Shown here one piece after another: positions 6,974-12,829 of a DNA stretch of 12,829 nucleotides. The DNA is taken from NCBI RefSeq assembly GCF_937891315.1, contig NZ_CALAGI010000068.1, forward strand, positions 1-12,829. Direction: 5' to 3'. Positions within the stretch are counted from its first letter, which is position 1; every line of letters starts with the position of its first letter. The notes beneath the pieces are model-generated. The model made no database searches and was not told the origin of the DNA. It saw only the letters and a list, made by a program, of their open reading frames with translations. A program made the translations under genes and the position numbers. Source of the stretch: an uncultured Amaricoccus sp. (GTDB lineage: Bacteria; Pseudomonadota; Alphaproteobacteria; Rhodobacterales; Rhodobacteraceae).

Positions 6974-7749
6974 TGCTGAGCGCCAGCGGCGTCACCGTCG
7001 ATCTGGGCGGTCGCCCGATCCTCCGCGATCTCGGCTTCGAGGCCGCGCCGGGCCGGCTGACCGCGATCGTCGGGCCGAACGGCTCGGGCAAGACCACGCT
7101 CCTGCGGGTGCTGACCGGCGAGATCAGGGGCGCCGGCCGCGTCACGCTCGACGGCGAGGAAATCGCGCGCCTCGCCCATTGGCGCCTGGCACTCCGCCGC
7201 GCGGTCCTGCCGCAGGCGGCGCGGCTCGCCTTTCCCTTCACCCTGCGCGAAGTGGTGGCGATGGGCCTCGCCGCCGGCGCGTCGGCCGGTCGGCATCGGG
7301 TGATCGACGAGGCGCTCGACGCCGTCGATCTCGCCGCGCGCGGTGGCGCGAGGTTCGCCACCCTTTCGGGCGGCGAGCAGGCGCGCGGCCATCTCGCCCG
7401 CGCCCTCGCCCAGGTCTGGGAGCCGGTGGCGGACGGCAAGCCCGCCTGGCTGCTGCTCGATGAGCCGGTCGCGAGCCTCGACATTGGCCACCAGCTCCTC
7501 GTCATGCGCTGCGTCGCGGCCTATGCCCGGCGCGGCGGCGGCGTGGTCGCGGTGATGCACGACCTCAACCTGACCGCGATGTTCGCCGATCGCGTCGTCC
7601 TGCTCGACGGTGGCGGCGTCGCGGCCGCCGGAACGGCGGCGGAGGTTCTGACCGACGCGCTGCTCGGCGGCGCCTATCGCGCGCCGCTGCGCGTCAACCG
7701 CGCGCCGCCCGATGGAGGGGTGTTCGTGCTGCCGCAGGCGGCGCTCTGA
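6973..7749 (+). CDS. hmuV: Heme ABC transporter ATP-binding protein
   Basis: This 258-residue cytoplasmic ATPase is predicted to power HmuU. All nucleotide-binding elements are intact: Walker A GPNGSGKTT (34-42), Q-loop Q81, signature LSGGEQARGHLARAL (131-145), Walker B WLLLDEP (159-165) with catalytic E164, D-loop SLD (168-170) and switch H196 in AVMHDLNL (193-200). The GH in the signature helix, the KPAWLLLDEPVASLD stretch and the final FVLPQ are typical of the HmuV subgroup of siderophore/heme ATPases. It overlaps the end of hmuU (TGATG) and closes the hemS-hmuTUV operon; a hairpin follows. Confidence 0.94.
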   Translation: MLSASGVTVDLGGRPILRDLGFEAAPGRLTAIVGPNGSGKTTLLRVLTGEIRGAGRVTLDGEEIARLAHWRLALRRAVLPQAARLAFPFTLREVVAMGLAAGASAGRHRVIDEALDAVDLAARGGARFATLSGGEQARGHLARALAQVWEPVADGKPAWLLLDEPVASLDIGHQLLVMRCVAAYARRGGGVVAVMHDLNLTAMFADRVVLLDGGGVAAAGTAAEVLTDALLGGAYRAPLRVNRAPPDGGVFVLPQAAL

Positions 7750-7755
7750 CGGCGT

Positions 7756-7776
7756 CGCGCCACCTACGTGGTCGCG
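7756..7776 (+). terminator. Hairpin just after hmuV, possible weak terminator
   Basis: CGCG-CCAC (7756-7763) pairs with GTGG-(T bulge)-CGCG (7768-7776) around a CTAC tetraloop, giving eight base pairs with one bulged T. It begins 7 bases after the hmuV stop and is followed by TTGGTTG, a poor T-tract. It may partly insulate the transporter operon from the receptor operon. Confidence 0.4.
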
Positions 7777-7780
7777 TTGG

Positions 7781-7807
7781 TTGACCGAAAAAATCAGGAA
7801 TGATACG
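7781..7807 (+). promoter_or_regulatory. Candidate promoter of the receptor-hemophore operon
   Basis: A -35-like TTGACC (7781-7786) is followed by an A/T-rich spacer and TGATACG (7801-7807), a weak -10-like element with shorter than ideal spacing. It lies about 120 bases upstream of the receptor start and coincides with the iron-box-like palindrome. The remainder of the leader (7808-7927) shows no further feature that I can support. Confidence 0.35.
7782..7796. promoter_or_regulatory. Iron-rhodo (RirA-type) box candidate upstream of the heme receptor
   Basis: The sequence is TGA (7782-7784), nine bases CCGAAAAAA, then TCA (7794-7796). It exactly matches the TGA-N9-TCA palindrome described as the iron-responsive box of alphaproteobacteria, recognised by RirA in Rhizobiales. 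Its A-rich centre is unusual in this G+C-rich sequence. It overlaps the -35-like TTGACC, as expected for a repressor site. Only six bases are fixed in the consensus, so chance is possible, but the location before a heme receptor supports iron control. Confidence 0.5.
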
Positions 7808-7927
7808 CCTCTCGCCGGGTAACCCGCGATGGGGGTGGGGTCAGCCGCGTGTCCGCGAAGGGATGCGCGCGCGCCGTCACTCCCTGGCCAGTCACACCGA
7901 TCCCCTTTCGACTGGACCGATGAGATC

Positions 7928-9934
7928 ATGCGCCCGTTCTCGCCGCCGCTCCGTCCGTGTCCGCGCCTAGGCTGCGCGGCGCTCGTGCTCGTCTGCGGAA
8001 CGCCGATCGCGGCGCAGGACATGGAGGCGGCGGATGGGGGCATGACCCTCGACCCGATCGTCGTCACCAGCTCGACCGTCGGCGGCGCGGCCAACGGTGG
8101 CGGCAATGCCTCGATCGTCGAGCGCGACGCGCTGCTCGGCACGTTCCAGGGCGCGGATCTGCCGGCCGTGCTCAATACCATCCCCGGGGTCACCACCGAG
8201 ACCACGCCCGGCGATCCGGCGATCGCGGTCAATATCCGGGGATTGCAGGGCAATGGCCGCGTCGTCGTCACCATCGACGGCGCCCGCCAGAATTTCGCGC
8301 GGAGCGACCACGGTCCCAACGGCACCTTCGTCACCGATCCCGAGATGCTGCGCTCGATCGAGGTGGTGCGTGGTCCGGCCGGAACCGATGCCGCGACGGG
8401 CGCCATCGGCGGCACGCTGGCGCTCCGCACCGTCGAGGCGGGCGACCTGATCGCGCCCGGCGAGACCCAGGGTGGCGAGGCGCGGCTGCGCTATGGAACC
8501 CTGACCGAGAGTCCGACCGCGCATCTCGAATATGCGCGGCGGATCGGCGCGGCCAGCGATTTCCTCGTCGCCTTCACCCGCGCCGATGTCTCGGACTACC
8601 GCGCCGGCGACGGCACGGAGGTCAACGCGGCCGAGACCAATCTCTCCGGCCTGGGCAAATTCTCCTTCGCCACCGACGACGGCCAGGCGCTGACCTTTTC
8701 CTATTCCCAGCTCCAGTCGAGCTTCCGCACCGGCGAATTCAGCGGCACCCCGCGCGACAACGACCTCGTCACCGGCAACGCGGTGCTGAACTACGTCCAT
8801 GACGGCGGCGGCCCGGTCACCGGCGATCTGACGCTGTTCCGCACGGTGACGACTGTCGATCAGCAGTTGCTCGACGATTTCGATTTCCGCCCCATCGGGC
8901 CGTCGCGCTCCTACGAGACCGTCACCAATGGCCTGCGCGGCTCGGCCGAGACCGACTTCGCGCTCGGCGCCACCGACCATGCGCTGACCTTCGTGCTCGA
9001 CGCGTTCGGCGATGACGTCACGGTCGATGATCCGACGGCGCTCGGAGGTTCCCTCAGCCCCTCCGGCCGGCGGTGGGTCGGCTCACTTCTCGCGCAGGAT
9101 GCGATCGACCTGACCGAGACGTTTCAGGCGATCATCGGCTTGCGCGCTGACGACTACCGCCTCGAAAGCGATGACGGCGACGCCTCGGGCGCGCAGCTCT
9201 CGCCGTCGCTGACCCTTCGCAAGCAGGTCGGTGGCGTGGCGACGCTCCATGCGACGCTCGCCAAGGCGTTCCGCCCGCCGACCCTGTCGGAAACCCTGGT
9301 CAACGGCATGCATCCCGAGCCGGCGGATTTCTACATCCGGCCGAACCCCGAGCTGAAACCGGAGAGCGCGCTCACTTCGGAGATCGGCGCGACCCTCGCC
9401 TTCGCCGATCTTTTCCGGTCGGGCGACGCGCTGACCGCGCGGGCCGCGATCTATCGCAACGATGTGAAGGACTATATCGGCCTCGTCGAGCGCGGCACCT
9501 TGTTCGACCCCTACATGCAGTACGACAACATGGAGGAGGTGCGGATCGAGGGGGTCGAACTCGAGATCACCTATGACGCCGAGCGGCTGTTCGGCGGCCT
9601 GTCCGGCCAGCTGATCCAGGGCACCGACCTCACCACCGACGCGCCGGTCTCCGGCATCGCGCCGAACCGTCTCGTGCTGACCGGCGGCTTCCGCGACGCG
9701 GCGAAGGTGCTGGAGGCCGGTGCCCGCCTGACGCTCGTCGGCGAGCGCGAGGACGGCACGCTGACCAGCGACGCCTGGCAGACGCTGGATCTGTTCCTGA
9801 CGCGCCAGATCGGCGCGCGCGGCGTCTTCGGCCTCGCGCTCAACAATATCACCAACCAGACCTACACCCAGTATCTCAACACCCAGCCATCGCCAGGTTT
9901 CAACGCACTGGCCTCGTTCTCGATCGTCTTCTGA
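7928..9934 (+). CDS. hmuR: TonB-dependent outer-membrane heme receptor, HmuR type
   Basis: This 668-residue protein has a Sec signal peptide (hydrophobic CAALVLVCGTPIAAQ, cleavage near residue 30), a TonB box-like LDPIVVTSS (41-49), a plug domain (about 60-170; NIRGLQGNGRVVVTIDGARQ, IEVVRGPAGTDAATGAIGG) and a C-terminal 22-strand barrel ending in FSIVF with the terminal Phe needed for barrel assembly. Heme/hemoglobin receptor signatures are present: FRPP (448-451, usually FRAP), His462 in GMHPE, and NPEL (473-476, usually NPNL). It imports heme through the outer membrane, powered by TonB-ExbBD, which is not in the window. The length fits HmuR (~660-700), not HasR (~890). There is no N-terminal signalling domain. 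ATG 7928 is chosen because the signal peptide starts there; an in-frame ATG at 7829 adds 33 unrelated residues. It is co-directional with the HasA-like gene 28 bases downstream. The gene symbol is by family resemblance. Confidence 0.92.
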   Translation: MRPFSPPLRPCPRLGCAALVLVCGTPIAAQDMEAADGGMTLDPIVVTSSTVGGAANGGGNASIVERDALLGTFQGADLPAVLNTIPGVTTETTPGDPAIAVNIRGLQGNGRVVVTIDGARQNFARSDHGPNGTFVTDPEMLRSIEVVRGPAGTDAATGAIGGTLALRTVEAGDLIAPGETQGGEARLRYGTLTESPTAHLEYARRIGAASDFLVAFTRADVSDYRAGDGTEVNAAETNLSGLGKFSFATDDGQALTFSYSQLQSSFRTGEFSGTPRDNDLVTGNAVLNYVHDGGGPVTGDLTLFRTVTTVDQQLLDDFDFRPIGPSRSYETVTNGLRGSAETDFALGATDHALTFVLDAFGDDVTVDDPTALGGSLSPSGRRWVGSLLAQDAIDLTETFQAIIGLRADDYRLESDDGDASGAQLSPSLTLRKQVGGVATLHATLAKAFRPPTLSETLVNGMHPEPADFYIRPNPELKPESALTSEIGATLAFADLFRSGDALTARAAIYRNDVKDYIGLVERGTLFDPYMQYDNMEEVRIEGVELEITYDAERLFGGLSGQLIQGTDLTTDAPVSGIAPNRLVLTGGFRDAAKVLEAGARLTLVGEREDGTLTSDAWQTLDLFLTRQIGARGVFGLALNNITNQTYTQYLNTQPSPGFNALASFSIVF

Positions 9935-9949
9935 TCGAGGCGAGGCCGC

Positions 9950-9956
9950 AGGAGAG
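9950..9956 (+). promoter_or_regulatory. Strong Shine-Dalgarno of the HasA-RTX gene
   Basis: AGGAGAG ends six bases before ATG 9963, among the best ribosome binding sites in the window. It lies in the short 28-base gap after the receptor, consistent with high translation of a secreted product from a shared transcript. Confidence 0.75.
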
Positions 9957-9962
9957 TCTTAT

Positions 9963-10910
9963 ATGACCGTCAAGATCACCCTCGCCGGCAAGTCGGGCGT
10001 CGATTTCAACAAGGAATACGACGCCTTCTTCAAAGGCTTCGCACCCAGTGGCTCGCCGCTGTTTCTCGGCGAGAGCGAGGAGGAGACGACCCAGATCGTC
10101 CATCTCGACACGCCGGTGACCGGCAAGGAGAGCGCGGCCCGCGCCGTCCTGCTCGATGGCGACGATTTCCTCTATACCTTCTCCAACCACACGATCAGCG
10201 GCGAGATCGACAAGGTCAGCCTCGTGACCCTCGGCGACGCCTATGACAAGGATACCGGCGATCTCGATCTGAACGGCGGGGTCGTGACGACGGCGACGCC
10301 CCACATCACCTTCTCGGGGCTCGATATCGAGAACGAGCCCGGTGTCGCCGGGCCGGTGCACAAGATCGTCGCCGGGATGATGGGCGGAGGGCCCTCGGGC
10401 ACCGCCGCCGATCCGGCCGCGCTGACCAAGGTCCTGTTCGGTGAGGCGCAGAGCCTCGTCGGCTCCGCCGGCGACGACAAATATTCGGGCACGCGCTTCG
10501 GCGACACGATTCGCGGCATGCGCGGCGATGACACGCTGTCCGGGCGCGGTGGAGCCGACAAGCTGATCGGCGGACTTGGCGCGGACCGGTTGACCGGCGG
10601 GTCGGGCGCCGACCAGTTCATCTTCCAGACGGTGGCCGAGACCAGGGGCGACAAGATCCGGGATTTCGACTCGGCGGAGAACGATCTCATCCATCTCTCG
10701 AAGATCGACGCCAACGAGGATGCCCGCGGCAACAACCGCTTCAGCTTCATCGGCGACGATGCCTTCAGCGGCGAAGCGGGCGAGCTGCGCTTCAAGTCCG
10801 GTGCCAGCGGCACAACCGTCTATGGCGATACCGATGGCGACGGCCGGGCGGATTTCAAGATCCTGCTGGTCGGCGACCATGATCTGAGCGCGGGCGACTT
10901 CATCCTCTGA
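9963..10910 (+). CDS. Secreted HasA-like hemophore fused to RTX repeats and a serralysin-type C-terminal domain
   Basis: This 315-residue acidic protein has no Sec signal peptide. Residues 1-160 resemble the HasA hemophore. FLYTFSN-HTISGEIDKVS (69-86) aligns with the Serratia HasA segment holding heme ligand Tyr75 and His83, giving Y71 and H76 with a loop three residues shorter. ITFSGLDIE (115-123) and GPVHKIVAGMM (130-140) match the core strands and helix (HasA H133 region). No clear equivalent of ligand His32 is seen; H47 is a possible substitute. Six RTX nonapeptides follow (167-220), then a serralysin-like tail (221-315: GDKIRDFDSAENDLIHLS, YGDTDGDGRADF) ending DFIL, as in type I secretion substrates. 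It probably binds heme outside the cell and hands it to the receptor encoded just upstream. The hemophore assignment rests on alignment by eye; heme binding is inferred. No secretion genes are nearby. Confidence 0.8.
   Translation: MTVKITLAGKSGVDFNKEYDAFFKGFAPSGSPLFLGESEEETTQIVHLDTPVTGKESAARAVLLDGDDFLYTFSNHTISGEIDKVSLVTLGDAYDKDTGDLDLNGGVVTTATPHITFSGLDIENEPGVAGPVHKIVAGMMGGGPSGTAADPAALTKVLFGEAQSLVGSAGDDKYSGTRFGDTIRGMRGDDTLSGRGGADKLIGGLGADRLTGGSGADQFIFQTVAETRGDKIRDFDSAENDLIHLSKIDANEDARGNNRFSFIGDDAFSGEAGELRFKSGASGTTVYGDTDGDGRADFKILLVGDHDLSAGDFIL
10461..10622 (+). repeat. Array of six RTX calcium-binding nonapeptide codings
   Basis: Six consecutive 27-base units encode GSAGDDKYS, GTRFGDTIR, GMRGDDTLS, GRGGADKLI, GGLGADRLT and GGSGADQFI, following the GGxGxDxUx consensus. 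The last three are the most regular and the first two are degenerate. They are expected to fold as a calcium-dependent parallel beta-roll after export. Confidence 0.88.
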
Positions 10911-10920
10911 AAGCCGGCGC

Positions 10921-10945
10921 GGGGGTGGGCGATCCGCCCATCCCC
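10921..10945 (+). terminator. Stable hairpin after the HasA-RTX gene, likely transcription end
   Basis: GGGGGTGGGCG (10921-10931) pairs with CGCCCATCCCC (10935-10945) over an ATC loop, giving 11 pairs including one G-U wobble. It starts 10 bases after the stop codon. There is no T-run, so it is either a non-canonical terminator or a 3' stabilising structure closing the receptor-hemophore transcript. Confidence 0.5.
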
Positions 10946-11021
10946 ACCGATGCCCGAGGCGGGTCCAGCGTGCCGCCAAACTCCCGGCCCCGCGCGCGGA
11001 CCTGGCGCGCCTGGATCCCGC

Positions 11022-11069
11022 TTAGGAAAGTTTTAGGAGCGCGCGACCGGGGTTAGCAACCAATTAGGA
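11022..11069 (+). repeat. Three TTAGGA direct repeats in the leader of the YceI gene
   Basis: TTAGGA occurs at 11022-11027, 11033-11038 and 11064-11069. The first two are offset by 11 bases, about one helical turn. GGTT-AGC-AACC (11051-11061) lies between the second and third. This A/T-containing patch is conspicuous inside the 272-base gap 10911-11182 and may be a regulator-binding or promoter region for the downstream gene. The rest of the gap holds the post-hemophore hairpin and a G+C-rich leader with short competing hairpins (for example ACGCC/GGCGT at 11140-11154). Confidence 0.35.
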
Positions 11070-11182
11070 TGCCCGGTGACATCCGCGCGGGTAGATCCCT
11101 TCGCAGCGGCGGGGATGGTCCTCGCCCTTCAAGGCGGAGACGCCGACCGGGCGTTTCCCGAGACGAGAAAGCGAGACCTTCC

Positions 11183-11800
11183 ATGCCGCGCTCCATCCTT
11201 CTGGCCCTTGCGATCGCCGGTTTCGGCCAGGCCGTGAGCGCGACCACGCCGCCGGGCACGCCGCCCGCGCCGGCCGGCGTCTATGTCGCCGATCCCGCCC
11301 ATACCAGCGTCGCCTGGAGCCTCGATCATTCCGGCCTGTCGCACTGGACGGCGCGGTTCGTCGGCGCCAAGGCGGTGCTCGACTGGAAGCCGGAGGAGCC
11401 GGCGGCCTCGACGCTGCGGGTCGAGATCGATCCGCGTTCGCTGCGCACGGACTTTCCGTTTCCCGAGGAGACCGATTTCGACGGCATGATCGCGGGCAGC
11501 GAGGACTTTCTGGCCGGCAAGCCGATCGTCTTCGTCTCCGACAGCATCGAGGTGACGGGCGAGAACACCGGGCTCGTCCATGGCGACCTGACCATGCGCG
11601 GCGAGACCCATCCCGCGACGCTGGCCGTCACCTTCAATGGCTCGATGGCCGAGCACCCGTTCGCCAAGGTGGCGAAGGTCGGTTTCTCGGCGACGGCGAG
11701 CTTCGACCGGTCGGACTGGGGGCTCGACACGCTGGTGCCGTTGATCGGCGACCGGATCGACGTGACGATCGAGACCCAGTTCATGCCCGAGGGGTCGTGA
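11183..11800 (+). CDS. YceI-family periplasmic protein (lipocalin-like, polyisoprenoid-binding fold)
   Basis: This 205-residue protein has a signal peptide (MPRSILLALAIAGFGQAVSA, cleavage near residue 20), followed by a YceI domain from about residue 31. The family pattern is clear: an opening YVADPAHTSVAWSLDHSGLSHWTARF (34-59), DPRSLRTD (83-90), a DFLAGKPIVFVSDSI segment (108-122), VHGDLTMRGETHPATLAV (132-149) and a closing KVGFSATASFDRSDWGLD (165-182). Relatives bind long isoprenoid chains or amphiphiles inside a beta-barrel; the precise role is not known. It could be an envelope stress or quinone/isoprenoid-handling protein. ATG 11183 is chosen because the signal peptide begins there; the Shine-Dalgarno is weak (GCGAGA). 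An in-frame ATG at 11069 would add 38 Arg-rich residues ahead of the signal peptide. It has no visible link to the heme genes. Confidence 0.9.
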   Translation: MPRSILLALAIAGFGQAVSATTPPGTPPAPAGVYVADPAHTSVAWSLDHSGLSHWTARFVGAKAVLDWKPEEPAASTLRVEIDPRSLRTDFPFPEETDFDGMIAGSEDFLAGKPIVFVSDSIEVTGENTGLVHGDLTMRGETHPATLAVTFNGSMAEHPFAKVAKVGFSATASFDRSDWGLDTLVPLIGDRIDVTIETQFMPEGS

Positions 11801-11909
11801 GGCGCGCCGCGGGGCGCCGAACCGCGCGTCGACCCCGCGGAGCAAACCTTGCCGGAACACTGGCCTTGATTTTTGCCGGCGGCTGAGCGACCTAACCTGC
11901 GAGGAGCTC

Positions 11910-11915
11910 AAGAGG
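11910..11915 (+). promoter_or_regulatory. Shine-Dalgarno supporting the GTG start of cysE
   Basis: AAGAGG ends six bases before GTG 11922, supporting this non-ATG start. The 121-base gap before cysE (11801-11921) has a weak GGCGC/GCGCC dyad after the YceI stop (11801-11818) and no promoter that I can call. Confidence 0.65.
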
Positions 11916-11921
11916 TCAGAA

Positions 11922-12740
11922 GTGGCACAGGTCAAGGCGAACGTCGCCAGTCTCGATCCGGTCTGGACCATGATCCGTCGCGAGGCGGAGGATGTGGCGC
12001 GCAACGAGCCGTTGATGGCGAGTCTGGTGCACGCGGGGGTGCTGCATCACGCGAGCCTCGAGCGGGCGCTGAGTTATCGGATCGCGCAGAAGCTCGCCTC
12101 GCCCGAGATGAGCGAGCTTATCCTGCGCGAGATCGCCGACGCGGCCTATGGCGAGGAACGCGCGCTCGGCGTCGCGGCGCGGGCCGACATCATGGCGGTC
12201 TATGAACGCGATCCCGCCTGCCACCGCTATATCCAGCCCTTGTTGTTCTTCAAGGGTTTCCAGGCGCTGCAATGCTATCGCATCGGCCATTGGGTCTGGA
12301 CCCAGGGCCGGAGCGACATGGCCTATTTCATCCAGATGCGCACCTCCGAGGTGTTCGGGGTGGACATCCATCCCAATGCGACGATGGGGAATGGCATCCT
12401 GATCGACCATGCGCATTCGATCGTGATCGGCGAAACCGCCGTGGTCGGCGACAATGTCTCGATGCTGCATTCCGTCACGCTCGGCGGAACCGGCAAGGAG
12501 GACGGCGACCGGCATCCGAAGATCGGCAATGGCGTGCTGATCGGAGCGGGGGCGGCGGTGCTCGGCAATATCAGGGTCGGCGGTTGCAGCCGGATCGCCG
12601 CGGGCTCGGTGGTGCTGGAGGAAGTGCCGCCCTGCAAGACCGTGGCCGGTGTTCCGGCCCGGATCGTCGGCGACGCCGGCTGCGTCGAGCCGTCGAAGAT
12701 GATGAATCATATCCTGGGAAGCCATCCGGACGATTTCTGA
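11922..12740 (+). CDS. cysE: Serine O-acetyltransferase
   Basis: This 272-residue cytoplasmic enzyme makes O-acetyl-L-serine from serine and acetyl-CoA, the committed step of cysteine synthesis. The N-terminal helical domain covers about 1-145. The left-handed beta-helix with hexapeptide repeats follows (FGVDIHPNATMGNGILIDHA through GAGAAVLGNIRVGG). Expected catalytic residues are aligned with a constant offset of five from E. coli CysE: D97 (RDPAC), D162/H163 (LIDHAHSIVIGET) and H198 (DRHPKIG). Length equals the E. coli enzyme (273). GTG 11922 follows AAGAGG. The C-terminus ends HPDDF rather than with the isoleucine that docks into cysteine synthase (CysK) in enterobacteria, so the classical complex may be absent or different. 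The 89 bases after the stop contain no supported gene. Confidence 0.96.
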   Translation: MAQVKANVASLDPVWTMIRREAEDVARNEPLMASLVHAGVLHHASLERALSYRIAQKLASPEMSELILREIADAAYGEERALGVAARADIMAVYERDPACHRYIQPLLFFKGFQALQCYRIGHWVWTQGRSDMAYFIQMRTSEVFGVDIHPNATMGNGILIDHAHSIVIGETAVVGDNVSMLHSVTLGGTGKEDGDRHPKIGNGVLIGAGAAVLGNIRVGGCSRIAAGSVVLEEVPPCKTVAGVPARIVGDAGCVEPSKMMNHILGSHPDDF

Positions 12741-12829
12741 CCGCCCGGAGGGTTGCCCGCGTCGGGTCTCATAGCAAATCCGTTTGATTGCTTCGCCTTC
12801 GCCCTTCCCGCCCCGACCTCGCGTAGCCG

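Noticed and set aside
7829..7927. Upstream extension of the receptor gene from ATG 7829
   Set aside because: It would place 33 unrelated residues before a good Sec signal peptide beginning at 7928.
5057..8430. Two long minus-strand open frames opposite hmuT-hmuU-hmuV (5057-6796 and 6367-8430)
   Set aside because: Low-complexity Arg/Gly/Ala/Pro composition, no domain, no ribosome binding site. The plus strand carries complete transporter genes.
9900..10979. Minus-strand open frame of 359 codons covering the HasA-RTX gene
   Set aside because: It mirrors the codon pattern of the plus-strand gene and shows no family resemblance. The plus strand has RTX repeats and a strong Shine-Dalgarno.
11069..11182. 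Upstream extension of the YceI gene from ATG 11069
   Set aside because: It encodes Arg-rich sequence ahead of the signal peptide and would block its function.
12774..12791. GCAAATC/GATTGC imperfect hairpin downstream of cysE
   Set aside because: Short stem with a bulge and no T-run; not convincing as a terminator.
12769..12829. Possible C-terminal end of a convergent minus-strand gene (20 codons ending ...SNQTDLL, stop at 12769-12771)
   Set aside because: Too short to identify, and another minus-strand frame is also open here. It needs the sequence to the right.

Overview
The window is about two-thirds G+C, with tightly packed genes and little intergenic space. The gene set and protein sequences (a methylmalonyl-CoA epimerase, a DUF2934 protein, a hemS-hmuTUV operon, and a TGA-N9-TCA iron-box-like site) suggest a free-living alphaproteobacterium, possibly of the Rhodobacterales or a neighbouring order. 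This placement is inference; no rRNA is present. All genes lie on the + strand except the partial epimerase at the left edge. I see no tRNA, rRNA, CRISPR array, insertion sequence or phage gene, and no gene-free stretch longer than 300 bases.

Layout. Bases 1-286 (minus) hold most of methylmalonyl-CoA epimerase (mce), which runs off the left edge. Bases 497-1922 hold an overlapping pair: a glucose-1-phosphate cytidylyltransferase-like enzyme and a PIG-L deacetylase. Bases 2060-3475 encode a WcaJ-type undecaprenyl-phosphate sugar phosphotransferase, the priming enzyme of exopolysaccharide synthesis. Together these three look like surface-polysaccharide functions. A small DUF2934 gene (3603-3830) follows, preceded by a strong hairpin that ends at its ribosome binding site.

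Bases 4035-10910 form a heme-iron acquisition locus in two blocks. Block one is hemS-hmuT-hmuU-hmuV, with stop/start overlaps or a 3-base gap. It encodes a cytoplasmic heme-handling protein, a periplasmic heme-binding protein, a membrane permease and an ATPase. After a hairpin comes a TGA-N9-TCA palindrome resembling the alphaproteobacterial iron-rhodo (RirA) box. Block two is then a TonB-dependent heme receptor and, 28 bases downstream, a secreted HasA-like protein. The inferred route is capture of heme outside the cell, passage through the receptor, periplasmic binding by HmuT, import by HmuUV, and handling by HemS.

The most interesting gene is at 9963-10910. Its first ~160 residues resemble the HasA hemophore, keeping the equivalents of heme-ligand Tyr75 and its partner His83. 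Six RTX calcium-binding nonapeptides and a serralysin-type C-terminal domain follow. It therefore looks like a hemophore re-engineered as an RTX type I secretion substrate, co-transcribed with a small HmuR-type receptor rather than a HasR-type one. No type I secretion genes are in the window.

The right end holds a periplasmic YceI-family protein (11183-11800) and serine O-acetyltransferase cysE (11922-12740). The last 89 bases contain no gene I can support.
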